Source: Comamonadaceae bacterium 2PF | Lineage (GTDB): Bacteria; Pseudomonadota; Gammaproteobacteria; Burkholderiales; Burkholderiaceae_C | Direction: 5' to 3' | NCBI GenBank assembly: GCA_005502875.1 | Contig: SCMV01000030.1 | Location: 1 to 50,947 of the forward strand | Length of the DNA stretch: 50,947 nt | Shown here: piece after piece, positions 25,335 through 35,477 of the stretch | Position numbering within the stretch: the stretch's first letter is position 1 | How the letters are laid out: each line of letters begins with the position of its first letter | Program-made: the position numbers and the translations under genes | Notes under the pieces: generated by a model | Seen by the model: the letters and a program-made list of their open reading frames with translations, nothing else | What the model was told of the DNA's origin: nothing | The model's database searches: none

Positions 25335-25383
25335 GGTGGCGGAGATGATGGCTGAGATTAGCCTGTCATTTTAACGTGAGCAA

Positions 25384-25420
25384 ATGAAAAGGGCCCCGGC
25401 ACAGCCGGGGCCCTTTTCAT
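25384..25420. terminator. Perfect 17-bp bidirectional terminator hairpin
   Basis: ATGAAAAGGGCCCCGGC and its exact complement flank a 3-nt loop (25401-25403). It ends in TTTT on both strands. It serves the pilin gene (29 bp after its stop) and insulates transketolase. Confidence 0.92.
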
Positions 25421-25448
25421 GGATCAGAGCCTCAGGCCCCGACCACCA

Positions 25449-25958
25449 TCACAGGCCGGCGTTCAGGTCGCAGGTCTTGGGACGGATCGAGGTGCTGGCG
25501 ATGTTAGAGGTGCAAGCCCAGTTGCCATTGGCAGGGTTGTAGGTGAAGGCGATCTTCTTGCCACCCAGCGCATCGCTCAGTCCCGTGTTCTTGAAGGTTG
25601 CAAGCAGTTGGCACGTCGTACCAACCACAGAGGCCTCCACGCTCGCAACATACTTCCCCGTCAGCACGAGGTTCTGGGATGCAGCCAGGGCGCCAGCTGG
25701 CACAGACTCATCAACAGCTGGAGTGCCAGCATCGTCGGGAACAGCTTCATCGGTGCTGCAAGCCTGAGCAATCGGGTTGTTGCCGTGCGCTTCGGCGGTC
25801 GGCACCTTCAGGCCACCCAGCAGCGTCATGGCTTCGGAAGCCTGGCCGCGAGCCGTGTAGTCTTGATAAGCCGGCAGCGCCACAGCCGCCAAAATACCAA
25901 TGATCGCCACAACGATCATCAGTTCGATCAGGGTGAAACCTTGTTGTACACGCTTCAT
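25449..25958 (-). CDS. pilA: Type IV major pilin-like protein
   Basis: This is a 169-residue type IVa pilin. A short positively charged leader (MKRVQQG) is followed by the prepilin peptidase site G-F and the conserved hydrophobic helix [19 protein letters not shown], with E5 of the mature protein. The globular part has four Cys; the C-terminal pair (NWACTS and PKTCDL) should form the D-region disulphide loop. GAGGAG nine bases before the ATG supports the start. No pilus assembly genes adjoin it, so the machinery must be elsewhere. A sigma-54-like promoter lies about 85 bp upstream, as for pilA genes controlled by PilR. A strong terminator follows, so it is probably monocistronic. Confidence 0.94.
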   Translation of the reverse strand: MKRVQQGFTLIELMIVVAIIGILAAVALPAYQDYTARGQASEAMTLLGGLKVPTAEAHGNNPIAQACSTDEAVPDDAGTPAVDESVPAGALAASQNLVLTGKYVASVEASVVGTTCQLLATFKNTGLSDALGGKKIAFTYNPANGNWACTSNIASTSIRPKTCDLNAGL

Positions 25959-26043
25959 GGTGAACTCCTCGATGGCCGAAACGGCCGCTGGTAAAAGGGT
26001 TTGCAGTCAGCGACCGACATCGCCGACCGCACGCCAGACATGG

Positions 26044-26060
26044 TGCAGCCTGCGTGCCAG
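26044..26060 (-). promoter_or_regulatory. Putative sigma-54 promoter of the pilin gene
   Basis: On the minus strand, CTGGCACGCAGGCTGCA matches the sigma-54 -24/-12 pattern (YTGGCACG-N4-TTGCW): GG at 26058-26057 and GC at 26046-26045 with the required spacing. One mismatch lies in TTGC (CTGC). It would start transcripts near 26033 with a 75-nt leader. The 257-bp gap between the phosphodiesterase stop and pilA holds nothing else I can identify. Confidence 0.6.
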
Positions 26061-26215
26061 CTTTCAGAGCCCGAAAAAACGTGATTTCCTGCTCGGTTTC
26101 CCTCGGCCCACCCCACCCAACCAACACGCTTGGTCGGATGTGTTTCAGGACGTCAGCCCAAAAACGTCACCCAAAGGTCTGAGCTGACAATTTTCGTCAC
26201 CCGATCAAGCCGGGG

Positions 26216-27025
26216 TCACTCTTCGGCCGGCGCATGAAACCGCAACCCCTCGCGCAGCGGCTCGATCCGGTGCCGGCTGTCCAGCGCCCTGACCTGCGAC
26301 AGCACCGCCGGCACCTCGCCCGGCTTGGGGTGGGTGATGTAGACGCTGACCTCGCCATCCAACTGCGCCAGCTCCTGGGCCAGCGTCTGCGGCGACAGGT
26401 GCCCGCTGATGTCAGCCAAGTGCGCCTCTTCGTTGCCGAAGGCGGTCTCGATCACGAGTTGGGCGATGCGCTGGCCCTGCAGCGCCTGCCACAAGGCCGG
26501 GTTGGGGCCGGTGTCGCCCGTGAACACCCACCAGCCCTGCGGCGTCTCGACGCCGAAACCCACCGCCGGCACGGTGTGCGCCGCGGGCAGCACATGGACA
26601 ACCCGATCGCCCTGCCCTCCCCGAGCGGGAAAACGCAAGGCCTCGCCCACCGCGAACTCGTGAAAAACCAGCACCGGGTGCTGGGCGCTGGGCAAGCGCG
26701 TGAAGTCGGGCCAGATCACGCCATTGAAGATGTGGGCGCGCAAGGCGGCCAGCGTTTCGGGCAGGGCATGGACGTGGATGGGCCGCAAGCTGCTCAGGCC
26801 CGCGCCCATGCGCAACTTGATGACCGTGTCGGCCAGCAGCGGGATGCTGAGCACGTGGTCCAGGTGGCTGTGCGTGATCAGGACGTGGTCGATGCGGGCG
26901 AGTTCGTCCAGGCGCAACTCGCCCACGCCACTGCCCGCGTCGATGAGGATGTCGTCATCGAGCAGGAAGGCCGTGGTGTGGCAGCGCGCCGCGATCGAGC
27001 CGAAGCAGCCGAGGACGCGGATCAT
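26216..27025 (-). CDS. Metallo-beta-lactamase-fold hydrolase (cyclic-nucleotide phosphodiesterase-like)
   Basis: This is a 269-residue MBL-fold enzyme. The dinuclear metal motif is THSHLDHVLSIPLLAD (HxHxDH). An early Asp/Gly loop (LIDAGSGVGEL) and later metal ligands in AAHTVPAVGF and VFTGDTGPNP follow. The last conserved His lies in YITHPKPGE. The order with GxVIWPDFTRLP resembles class II 3',5'-cyclic-nucleotide phosphodiesterases (CpdP type) rather than RNase Z or glyoxalase II. It starts 31 bp after the FHA gene stop and is probably the last gene of the TerC-kinase-phosphatase-FHA operon. This could link that phospho-signalling set to cyclic nucleotides, but that is inference. Confidence 0.82.
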   Translation of the reverse strand: MIRVLGCFGSIAARCHTTAFLLDDDILIDAGSGVGELRLDELARIDHVLITHSHLDHVLSIPLLADTVIKLRMGAGLSSLRPIHVHALPETLAALRAHIFNGVIWPDFTRLPSAQHPVLVFHEFAVGEALRFPARGGQGDRVVHVLPAAHTVPAVGFGVETPQGWWVFTGDTGPNPALWQALQGQRIAQLVIETAFGNEEAHLADISGHLSPQTLAQELAQLDGEVSVYITHPKPGEVPAVLSQVRALDSRHRIEPLREGLRFHAPAEE

Positions 27026-27056
27026 GGTGCTGGCTCGTGGGGTTGAGCCCGCCCGT

Positions 27057-27779
27057 TCAGGCCTGAACGAACTGCATCTGGGTGCCGGCCAGCTCGATCA
27101 CGTCGCCGCTCTTGAGGTGGACCGGGTCGGCCGCGACGGGCGAGCCGTTGACCGTGGGGCGGGCCGAGCCTTCGACGTGGGCGAAGACGTAGCCACCCGG
27201 GCGCTTGGTGATGGAGGCCACCTGCACGCCAGGCTTGCCCACCGTGGTGACGACCTTGGTCAGCGCGACCTCGCGGCCGGCTGCGGCACCGTTGAGCACC
27301 TTGATGGAGGCCGGGCTCTGGCTGGGCAGGCTGCCGAAGCCGCTGGGGCCCTGGGCCATGGCCGCACCGAAAGCGCCCGGCGTGGTGGAAGGGCCGGTCG
27401 GGGTGGCTGCAGCCGCGTGGGCTTGCGCGCCCAGCGCCGTCGGCAGCGGCGTGCCCGGCCGCATGATCATGGTCTTTTCGTAGTCGGAGCCTTCGTCCGC
27501 CAGGAACTTGATCTTGTACTTGCCGATCTCGACCGTGTCGTTGTGCTGCAGCAGCTGCTTCTTGACGGCCTTGCCGTTGATGTAGGTGCCGTTGGTGCTG
27601 TTGAGGTCTTCGATGAAAACGCTGCCGCTGAGCAGCTGCAACACGGCGTGCTCACCACTGACGGCCAGGTTGTCGATCACGATGTCGTTGTACGGGCGAC
27701 GACCGAGGGTGGTGCGGTCCTTCGTGACCTGGACCTCCTTGATCACCACGCCATCGAGTGAGACGACCAGTTTTCCCAT
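27057..27779 (-). CDS. FHA-domain protein with a second FHA-like domain
   Basis: This is a 240-residue cytosolic protein. Residues about 1-95 are a canonical FHA domain: TTLGRRPYNDIVID (Gly-Arg of the phosphothreonine pocket), AVSGEHAVLQL (Ser and His) and LNSTNGTYING (the Asn-Gly turn). A Pro/Ala/Gly-rich linker (about 105-165) leads to a second FHA-like fold at 166-240. That keeps TTVGKPG and PTVNGSPV but lacks the SxxH pair, so it probably does not bind phosphothreonine. FHA proteins read phosphothreonine and often act with the adjacent kinase. The PP2C gene ends 42 bp upstream. Its N-terminal start has an AGAGG site. Confidence 0.9.
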   Translation of the reverse strand: MGKLVVSLDGVVIKEVQVTKDRTTLGRRPYNDIVIDNLAVSGEHAVLQLLSGSVFIEDLNSTNGTYINGKAVKKQLLQHNDTVEIGKYKIKFLADEGSDYEKTMIMRPGTPLPTALGAQAHAAAATPTGPSTTPGAFGAAMAQGPSGFGSLPSQSPASIKVLNGAAAGREVALTKVVTTVGKPGVQVASITKRPGGYVFAHVEGSARPTVNGSPVAADPVHLKSGDVIELAGTQMQFVQA

Positions 27780-27821
27780 GCGGAACCTCTGCTTATGGAT
27801 CTTGTGTGTGTGTTGAGACGT

Positions 27822-28622
27822 TCAGCCCAGCCCGGCAAAGCGCCTGAAAGGCCACCAGGATCTGGGTGCAGGATCCGCCACTCCCTGGGCGCGCACCAGC
27901 ACGACCGCAATATTATCCCGCCCGCCCGCTTCGTTGGCGGCCGCAACCAGGGCGGCGCCCATCTCGGGGAGCGTTTGATGCTGGGCCATGACTTCGGCGA
28001 TCTGGTGGTCTCGGAGCATGTCGGACAGGCCGTCCGAACACATCAGGTAGATGTCGCCCGACTGGAGTTCGTGCTGGTGGGTTTCGAGCTGAGCCATGTC
28101 CTCGACGCCCAGGGCGCGGGTGACGAGGTTTTTGTTGGCGGCAAATTGCGCCTGCTCGGGCGTCAGCATGCCAGCGTCGATCTGCTCTTGCAGTAACGAA
28201 TGGTCTTTCGTGACCTGCTGCAACACCCCGGCGCGAAGCCGGTAGCCGCGCGAGTCGCCGATGTGCCCCAGCAACAGCCGGCCCGAGCGGAAAACGCCCA
28301 GCACCAGGGTCGTGCCCATGCCCGAGTACATCGGGTTGGAGTTGGCCGCGCCGAAGATGGCGCGGTTGGCGTTGTCGACACAAATGTCCATGGCGCGGCG
28401 CACGTCGCCGTCGCTGGCCTGGGGCGCTGCCTCGTTCAGCCAGCGCCCCAGCTCGGCACTGATGAACTCGCAGGCCATGCCGCTGGCGACTTCGCCGGCC
28501 GCGTAACCGCCCATGCCGTCAGCGAGCACCGCCAGCGAGCAGGACGTGTCGATGGCGACGTTGTCCTCGTTGTTGCTGCGGACGCGACCGGTGTCGGTCT
28601 GGCTGTAGAACTCGAACTCCAT
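27822..28622 (-). CDS. PP2C-family (Stp1-type) Ser/Thr protein phosphatase
   Basis: This is a 266-residue metal-dependent phosphatase. Motifs in order: SQTDTGRVRSNNEDNVAID (metal Asp), VLADGMGGYAAGEVAS (central metal-binding DGMGG), GHIGDSRGYRLRAG, ITKDHSLLQE-like VTKDHSLLQEQID, LMCSDGLSDML and GGRDNIAVVLV (last metal Asp). It is a minimal single-domain enzyme without a membrane anchor. It lies between the kinase and the FHA gene, 49 and 42 bp from each, so kinase, phosphatase and reader form a unit. It most likely reverses that kinase's phosphorylation. Confidence 0.95.
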   Translation of the reverse strand: MEFEFYSQTDTGRVRSNNEDNVAIDTSCSLAVLADGMGGYAAGEVASGMACEFISAELGRWLNEAAPQASDGDVRRAMDICVDNANRAIFGAANSNPMYSGMGTTLVLGVFRSGRLLLGHIGDSRGYRLRAGVLQQVTKDHSLLQEQIDAGMLTPEQAQFAANKNLVTRALGVEDMAQLETHQHELQSGDIYLMCSDGLSDMLRDHQIAEVMAQHQTLPEMGAALVAAANEAGGRDNIAVVLVRAQGVADPAPRSWWPFRRFAGLG

Positions 28623-28671
28623 GGGGGGAAATTGTCGCCGGGTTGGTCAGGGGGCGGGCACAGGGATGTCG

Positions 28672-30408
28672 TCAGGCCAGGGAGATGTCGACGCCGGGGG
28701 CCCCGGCGTCAGGCAGCATCTTCAAGACCGCACGCAAGTCTTCGGCCATCTGCTCGCCCGAGCTGTAGCGGGTGGCCGGGTGTTTCTGCAGCGCCAGGGC
28801 CACGACGTCACCCAGCGCAGGAGGCAACTCGGGGCGCAGCTCACAAACGTTGGGCGGCGTTTCACGTGCGATGGCGCGCATCAGGGCACCGAGCGAGTCG
28901 GCCTCGCAGGGCAGGCGGCCGGTCAGCAGCTGAAAGAGGGTCACACCCAGGGAATACAGGTCGGTGCGGCCGTCGATGTGCTGACCGGAGAGCTGCTCGG
29001 GCGACATGTAGGTGGGCGTGCCCAGGATGACACCCGTGCGGGTGCGCGAGGCGTCGGCCAGGCGCGCCACGCCGAAGTCCATCACCTTCACGCCCTCGCG
29101 GGGCAGGTCGATCATGATGTTCTCGGGCTTGATGTCGCGGTGCGTGACGCCCCGGGTGTGGGCGTAGGCCAGCGCATCGGCCACCCGGGCGATGGCGCGC
29201 AGCACCACGGGCAGCGGCAGCAGGCGGGCGGGCTGGGTGTGCTGACCCAGGTCCGCGCCGTCGATCAGCTCCATGGCGATCCAGGCCAGGCCATCGGTTT
29301 CGCCGGCATCGAGGATCTGAACGATGTCGGGGTGCTGCAGGCGACCGGCCATGTCGGCCTCGCGCAGGAATCGGCTGCGGGCGTCGACCAGGTCGTCGCC
29401 CGTGAACTCGCGCGCCAGGGCCATGGTCTTGATGGCCACATGCTGGCCGGTGGCGGGGTCGTGGGCCAGGTAGACGGCGCCCATTGCGCCCTGGCCCAGT
29501 TGCTTGTCGAGCACGAACTTGCCCAGCATCGACAGGCCGCCGTGCGCCGCAGGGCGTGCTTCGACCGAGCCCCAGGACTCGACCGCCTGGACCTGGGCCT
29601 TGTCGCGCGCGCGGCTCAGGCGCTGGCGCACATCGCGCCAGTCGGGGTCGAGGTCGGCCATGTGCTCGTACACGTTGCGGGCGGCGTCGAAACGCTGCTC
29701 TGCCTCGAAGGCAGCGGCGATCAGGTCGCAAGTTTCCAGGGTGGCGGCCTTCAAGCCTTCGGGCGGCAGGTGACCCCGCAAAGCCTCCCACGCCTGGTCG
29801 ACGGGCCCATCTCCCAACGTCAACAGGGCACGCTGGATGCGCTCTGAGTTGGGGTCGGCAGCCAGGTCGGCGCCCGCCCCAGTTTCAGGCCCCAAGGCAG
29901 CGCTCATGTCACCTGGCAAGGTGTTCAGCGGCGCGGTGATGGACGCCGGCGCCGTCATGTCATCGAACCAGCTGTCCAGCGGTGGGCGACCGCTGGGCCG
30001 CCCCGGGTCGGACGGCAGGATGATGGGCAGTGCCGGCGCCTGTGGCGGCGTGGGCGCGGGCATGGAGGCGATCGACACCACCTCGGGGACAGGCGACAGC
30101 GGCACCGGGCCGGAGCGTTGAAAACGGGGGTGAAAGGCGACCGGGCTCGTGTCAGCGAAGCGCGAAGGGGGGCGGTTGTCGTCGCGGGAATCGACGAAGT
30201 CCTGCAAGGCCTGGCGTTTGCGACGCTGCAACTCGGCGGCGCTGTCGGCCAGGGGCGATGTGTCGGAAAAATCAGCCCATTGGGTGCTGCGCGCACCACC
30301 AGCAGAGCGATCTCCGCCTCGGCCACCGTTGCGGCGGCGCGTGAACCACCAGCCCGCGCCCATCACGCAGGCCGCCAGCAGGAGGATCCATCCGACCACC
30401 GGCGACAT
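28672..30408 (-). CDS. Membrane-anchored Ser/Thr protein kinase with N-terminal TPR-like region
   Basis: This is a 578-residue kinase with reversed layout. An N-terminal membrane helix (about 3-22) comes first, then a basic patch (TRRRNGG) and a long Pro/Ser-rich disordered stretch (about 45-190). A helical TPR-like region follows (about 195-285, with EQRFDAARNVYEHMADLDPDW). The Hanks-type kinase domain sits at the C-terminus (about 298-570): Gly loop LGQGAMGAVYLAHD, Lys in VAIKTM, HRDIKPENIM with the catalytic Asp, DFGVARLAD and the activation-loop end GTPTYMSPEQL. Most bacterial kinases of this group have the kinase domain first. An extracytoplasmic PASTA sensor is absent. It starts 12 bp after the TerC stop with a GGAGG site. 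Confidence 0.93.
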   Translation of the reverse strand: MSPVVGWILLLAACVMGAGWWFTRRRNGGRGGDRSAGGARSTQWADFSDTSPLADSAAELQRRKRQALQDFVDSRDDNRPPSRFADTSPVAFHPRFQRSGPVPLSPVPEVVSIASMPAPTPPQAPALPIILPSDPGRPSGRPPLDSWFDDMTAPASITAPLNTLPGDMSAALGPETGAGADLAADPNSERIQRALLTLGDGPVDQAWEALRGHLPPEGLKAATLETCDLIAAAFEAEQRFDAARNVYEHMADLDPDWRDVRQRLSRARDKAQVQAVESWGSVEARPAAHGGLSMLGKFVLDKQLGQGAMGAVYLAHDPATGQHVAIKTMALAREFTGDDLVDARSRFLREADMAGRLQHPDIVQILDAGETDGLAWIAMELIDGADLGQHTQPARLLPLPVVLRAIARVADALAYAHTRGVTHRDIKPENIMIDLPREGVKVMDFGVARLADASRTRTGVILGTPTYMSPEQLSGQHIDGRTDLYSLGVTLFQLLTGRLPCEADSLGALMRAIARETPPNVCELRPELPPALGDVVALALQKHPATRYSSGEQMAEDLRAVLKMLPDAGAPGVDISLA

Positions 30409-30420
30409 CTGGCCTCCGCC

Positions 30421-31119
30421 TCAGCTGGCCTGGGGGGCCCGGGCCGCCAGGGCCTTGCCCACCGCCACGACCAGCAAGGCACACAGCCCGCCAGCCAGGT
30501 AACGCAAAGAGTCCACCGCAGGCAGATAGCCCTGAATGGCCGGATCACCCACCGCGAGCGTGCCGGCGATCCAGCCCAACAGGGCGCCACCCGCCACGAT
30601 GATGACCGGGAAGCGGTCCATGAGCTTGAGCACCACGCTGCTGCCCCAGACGATGATCGGGATGCTCACCAGCAGGCCGAAAATGACCAGCGGCATTTGA
30701 TGGCCTTCGTGTCCGGCCGTCTGGGCCGCACCCGCGATGCCGATGACGTTGTCCACGCTCATGACGAAGTCGGCCACGATGATGGTCTTGATGGCGCCCA
30801 GCAGCTTGTCGCTGGCTTTGAGGTCGCCGTGCTCATCGTCTTCGGGCACCAGCAGTTTGATGCCGATCCAGATCAGCAAGGCTGCGCCCACCAGCTTGAG
30901 GTAGGGCAGCGCCAGCAAGGACATGGCGAAAAAGATCAAGATCACCCGCAGCACGATGGCGCCTGCCGTGCCCCACAGGATGCCCTTGCTGCGCAGCTCG
31001 GGCGGCAGGTTGCGACAAGCCAGTGCGATGACGATGGCGTTGTCACCGCCCAGCAGGATGTCGATCATGATGATCTGGCCAACGGCGAGCCAGAACTCAG
31101 GGGTCAAGAAAGCTTCCAT
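30421..31119 (-). CDS. TerC-family membrane protein (YjbE-like)
   Basis: This is a 232-residue inner-membrane protein with about seven hydrophobic segments. It has the TerC hallmarks: DILLGGDNAIVIALACR in segment one, and VMSVDNVIGIAGAA in the middle, whose Asp and Asn residues are thought to bind a cation. A hydrophilic loop (VPEDDEHGDLKASDKLLG) separates the halves. TerC proteins have been linked to tellurite resistance and to metal (manganese) efflux during protein secretion. It is the first gene of the run leading into the Ser/Thr kinase. sucD ends 115 bp upstream behind a hairpin. Confidence 0.9.
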   Translation of the reverse strand: MEAFLTPEFWLAVGQIIMIDILLGGDNAIVIALACRNLPPELRSKGILWGTAGAIVLRVILIFFAMSLLALPYLKLVGAALLIWIGIKLLVPEDDEHGDLKASDKLLGAIKTIIVADFVMSVDNVIGIAGAAQTAGHEGHQMPLVIFGLLVSIPIIVWGSSVVLKLMDRFPVIIVAGGALLGWIAGTLAVGDPAIQGYLPAVDSLRYLAGGLCALLVVAVGKALAARAPQAS

Positions 31120-31135
31120 GTCTCAAAAAAGGAAT

Positions 31136-31157
31136 CAGCCCCTGAGTGTAGGGGCTG
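31136..31157 (-). terminator. Terminator after sucD
   Basis: CAGCCCCT (31136-31143) and AGGGGCTG (31150-31157) form an 8-bp stem with a 6-nt loop. On the minus strand it is followed by ATTCC and a run of T. It lies between sucD and TerC. Confidence 0.7.
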
Positions 31158-31233
31158 AAGGTCGGCCACGGGGGCCTTTGCAGGGGCCGTGTGCCCTCAG
31201 GCACACGGGTGTTCACGCAGCTTGCGCGTCAGG

Positions 31234-32127
31234 TCAGATCAGCGACTTCAGGATGCGGCCCATCTCGGACGGGTTGCGGGTGACCTTGAAACCGCACTCT
31301 TCCATGATGGCGAGCTTGGCATCGGCCGTGTCGGCGCCACCCGAGATGAGCGCACCGGCGTGGCCCATGCGCTTGCCCGGAGGCGCCGTGACACCGGCGA
31401 TGAAGCCGACGATGGGCTTCTTCATGTGGTCCTTGCACCATTGGGCGGCTTCGGCTTCATCGGGGCCACCGATCTCGCCGATCATGATCACGGCGTCCGT
31501 GTCCGGGTCGTCGTTGAAGGCCTTCATGACGTCGATGTGCTTGAGGCCGTTGATCGGGTCACCGCCGATGCCCACGGCGCTGGACTGGCCCAGGCCAAGT
31601 TCGGTCAGCTGGGCCACGGCTTCGTAGGTCAATGTGCCGGAGCGGCTGACCACGCCGATGCGGCCCTTGCGGTGGATGTGGCCGGGCATGATGCCGATCT
31701 TGATCTCTTCGGGCGTGATCAGGCCGGGGCAGTTGGGCCCCAGCAGCAGCGTCTTCTTGCCGCCGGCCGCTTCCTTGGCCTTCATCTTGTTGCGCACCAT
31801 CAGCATGTCGCGCACGGGGATGCCTTCGGTGATGGCGATCACCAGGTCCAGGTCGGCCTCGACGGCTTCCCAGATGGCTTCAGCGGCACCGGCGGGCGGC
31901 ACGTAGATGACGGACACGGTGGCACCGGTCTGCTGCGACGCTTCCTTGACGGAAGCGTAGATGGGGATGTCCGAGAACTTCTCGCCCGCCTTCTTGGGGT
32001 TCACGCCCGCCACGAAGGCGTTCTTGCCGTTGGCGTAAGCCTGGCAGCCGAGGGTGTGGAACTGACCGGTCTTGCCCGTGATGCCCTGGGTGATGACCTT
32101 GGTGTCCTTGTTGATGAGGATGCTCAT
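31234..32127 (-). CDS. sucD: Succinyl-CoA ligase alpha subunit
   Basis: This is the 297-residue alpha subunit of the TCA-cycle enzyme that makes succinate and ATP (or GTP) from succinyl-CoA. The CoA-binding fold starts [20 protein letters not shown], with [11 protein letters not shown]. The phosphohistidine region shows [27 protein letters not shown] and the C-terminal [17 protein letters not shown] with the active-site His. An AGGA site precedes the ATG at 32127. It lies 20 bp after sucC and is co-transcribed with it. Confidence 0.97.
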   Translation of the reverse strand: MSILINKDTKVITQGITGKTGQFHTLGCQAYANGKNAFVAGVNPKKAGEKFSDIPIYASVKEASQQTGATVSVIYVPPAGAAEAIWEAVEADLDLVIAITEGIPVRDMLMVRNKMKAKEAAGGKKTLLLGPNCPGLITPEEIKIGIMPGHIHRKGRIGVVSRSGTLTYEAVAQLTELGLGQSSAVGIGGDPINGLKHIDVMKAFNDDPDTDAVIMIGEIGGPDEAEAAQWCKDHMKKPIVGFIAGVTAPPGKRMGHAGALISGGADTADAKLAIMEECGFKVTRNPSEMGRILKSLI

Positions 32128-32147
32128 GATGTGTCTTTCCTGGGGCG

Positions 32148-33308
<1,161 letters not shown>

Positions 33309-33570
33309 GGGGATCTCGCGATGTGGGTGATGCGTTCGGGTCGAACATGACAGAACCCACCACCGCCGATCAGGCAGTGGCGGGTGCAAGCGCGGGGCCG
33401 GTTGGGCCTGGTTGCACTGCAGCAGTCAGCATAGCACCGCCACCCCCGGGATGCGGTGGGGTGCCCCCGCAGCAAGACTCGGGTTTGCACGGGTATGGGG
33501 CGTGCATCACGGATGGCCGATGGCGGATCACGCTGGGCGCTTGGGGGCGCTGCGGACCTGCGCAACGGCA

Positions 33571-34110
33571 TCAGCCAAGCGACTCTTCGTCAGGGTCAGG
33601 AAGACCGTCGCCCCGGACCACACGGCGCACGACGTCGCCAGCGAAGCCCCGGGCCATGAGGAAGCGGGCCTGACGCGCCTGTTCTTGCGGCGTGACCGCC
33701 ACCTCACCAAAGCGCCTGGACCAGAGCTCGTGGGCTCGCTCCAGCTCGGTGTCGCGCAGTCCGCGCACCACCGCCTCTGCCACATGGCTGGGCAGTTGGT
33801 GCTGCGCCAACTCGGCTTTGATGCGCGCCGAGCCGAACCGCGCTGCCTTGCGGTGCACAACCGACTCGGCGAACCGTTCCAAGCAGAGAAAACGGTTGGC
33901 GGCCATGTCATCGAGCACGGCCTCCAGTTGCTCGGCCGATTCGGCGTGCGGCGCAAGCTTGCGACGCAACTCCACCCGGGAATGCTCGCGCATGGACAGC
34001 AGCTTGAGGGCCCGCCCCTTCAGCGACAAGCCAGGTCGCCCCCGGCGAACGGACTCACCCGCCTTGCCCTCGCTTTTCACGCCAGGCGAAAAATCATCTT
34101 CGTCTGTCAT
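33571..34110 (-). CDS. recX: Regulatory protein RecX
   Basis: This is a 179-residue, highly helical RecX. It caps and destabilises RecA filaments. Family marks: LKGRALKLLSMREHSRVELRRKL split over the first three-helix repeat, LDDMAANRFLCLERFAESVV and RFGSARIKAELAQHQL, then QARQARFLMARGFAGDVV in the third repeat. The ATG at 34110 is preferred to a TTG eight codons upstream. It lies 64 bp after recA on the same strand, without a convincing terminator between them, so read-through from the SOS-controlled recA promoter is likely. Confidence 0.92.
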   Translation of the reverse strand: MTDEDDFSPGVKSEGKAGESVRRGRPGLSLKGRALKLLSMREHSRVELRRKLAPHAESAEQLEAVLDDMAANRFLCLERFAESVVHRKAARFGSARIKAELAQHQLPSHVAEAVVRGLRDTELERAHELWSRRFGEVAVTPQEQARQARFLMARGFAGDVVRRVVRGDGLPDPDEESLG

Positions 34111-34174
34111 GTTGCGTCCACCAGGCACGGTCAATGGGTCGCGACATCACCGGAAAGCGACATCGCTGCACCCA

Positions 34175-35233
34175 TCAAGCCGCCTTGTCGTCGTACTCGT
34201 CGTTGGCGGCAGCGGGCGGGCGCTGAGCCACACCCAGGGAGTCGCGAATCTTGTTTTCGATCTCGCGGGCCAAGTCGGGGTTCTCGCGCAGGAATTCGCG
34301 GGCGTTGTCCTTGCCCTGACCGATTTTTTCGCCACTGTAGGCATACCAGGCGCCAGACTTGTCCACCACCTTGGCGGTGACACCGAGGTCGATGACCTCA
34401 CCTTCGCGGCTGATGCCTTCACCATAGAGGATGTCGAACTCGGCGGTCTTGAACGGGGGTGAGACCTTGTTCTTGACAACCTTGACTTTGGTCTCGTTGC
34501 CGACCACCTCGTCACCGCGCTTGATGGAGCCGGTGCGGCGGATGTCCAGGCGCACGGAAGCGTAGAACTTCAGCGCATTGCCGCCCGTGGTGGTCTCGGG
34601 CGAGCCGAACATCACACCGATCTTCATGCGGATCTGGTTGATGAAGATGACGGTGCAGTTGGTCTTCTTGATGTTGGCCGTGAGCTTGCGCAGGGCTTGG
34701 CTCATCAGGCGGGCTTGCAGACCCGGCAGGGCATCGCCCATTTCACCTTCGAGTTCGGCCTTGGGGGTGAGCGCGGCCACCGAGTCAACGATGATCAGGT
34801 CAACCGAGCCGGAGCGCACCAGCGCGTCGACGATTTCGAGGGCCTGCTCGCCGGTGTCAGGCTGCGAAATCAGCAGGTCTTGCAGGTTGACGCCCAGCTT
34901 TTGTGCATATTGCGCGTCCAGCGCGTGCTCTGCGTCGATGAAGGCGCACACGCCGCCAATCTTCTGCATTTCAGAGACGACCTGCAGGGTCAGCGTGGTC
35001 TTGCCGGAAGATTCGGGGCCGTAGATTTCGATGACCCGGCCACGGGGCAGACCGCCAACGCCCAGGGCGATGTCCAGGCCCAGCGACCCGGTGGAAACGA
35101 CCTGGATGTCTTCGATGGCTTCGCCCTCACCGAGGCGCATGATGGAGCCCTTGCCAAACTGCTTTTCGATCTGGGCGAGGGCGGCCTGCAGTGCCTTGGC
35201 CTTTTCGGTGCTGAGGGTCGACTTGGGTTCCAT
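34175..35233 (-). CDS. recA: Recombinase RecA
   Basis: This is the 352-residue RecA strand-exchange protein and LexA coprotease. It has [17 protein letters not shown], Walker [27 protein letters not shown], Walker [18 protein letters not shown], loop L2 [18 protein letters not shown] and an acidic, Ala-rich C-terminus. The ATG at 35233 is the family start with GGAG seven bases upstream; the frame stays open for 40 more codons but runs through the promoter. A LexA box lies 58 bp upstream. recX follows. Confidence 0.98.
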   Translation of the reverse strand: MEPKSTLSTEKAKALQAALAQIEKQFGKGSIMRLGEGEAIEDIQVVSTGSLGLDIALGVGGLPRGRVIEIYGPESSGKTTLTLQVVSEMQKIGGVCAFIDAEHALDAQYAQKLGVNLQDLLISQPDTGEQALEIVDALVRSGSVDLIIVDSVAALTPKAELEGEMGDALPGLQARLMSQALRKLTANIKKTNCTVIFINQIRMKIGVMFGSPETTTGGNALKFYASVRLDIRRTGSIKRGDEVVGNETKVKVVKNKVSPPFKTAEFDILYGEGISREGEVIDLGVTAKVVDKSGAWYAYSGEKIGQGKDNAREFLRENPDLAREIENKIRDSLGVAQRPPAAANDEYDDKAA

Positions 35234-35279
35234 GGGTGATCTCCGGCGCGCGGCCTGTGTGATGACAGTGAGTGCCGTG

Positions 35280-35310
35280 ATTATGGCAAAGACTGGATGT
35301 TTGTACAGTA
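35280..35310 (-). promoter_or_regulatory. recA promoter with LexA (SOS) box
   Basis: On the minus strand, TACTGTACAAACATCCAGTC (35310-35291) fits the SOS pattern CTGT-N8-ACAG with one mismatch (CCAG). A likely promoter is TGTACA with CATAAT (35285-35280) at 16 bp, so the box covers the -35. LexA would block it until damage. Confidence 0.75.
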
Positions 35311-35477
35311 CCCTGCGTGCAAAAAATCTCCCCTCGTGCGCGGGCGCCCTCACGGGGGGGCTTGCGGAAAACAGCGCTCAGCTTTTCGGCCAATGCAGGC
35401 ACCAGGTTTCAGGCAGGGCCTGGTGATCGCCCCGCACCCATGCTGCACCGCAACAAAAATCATCTAGACTGGGTCGC

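Noticed and set aside
23352-25355. Long plus-strand open frame opposite transketolase
   Set aside because: Composition is that of an antisense shadow and the transketolase motifs on the other strand are complete.
33309-33570. Small gene between sucC and recX
   Set aside because: The plus-strand open frame has no ribosome site or recognisable motif and only reflects base composition.
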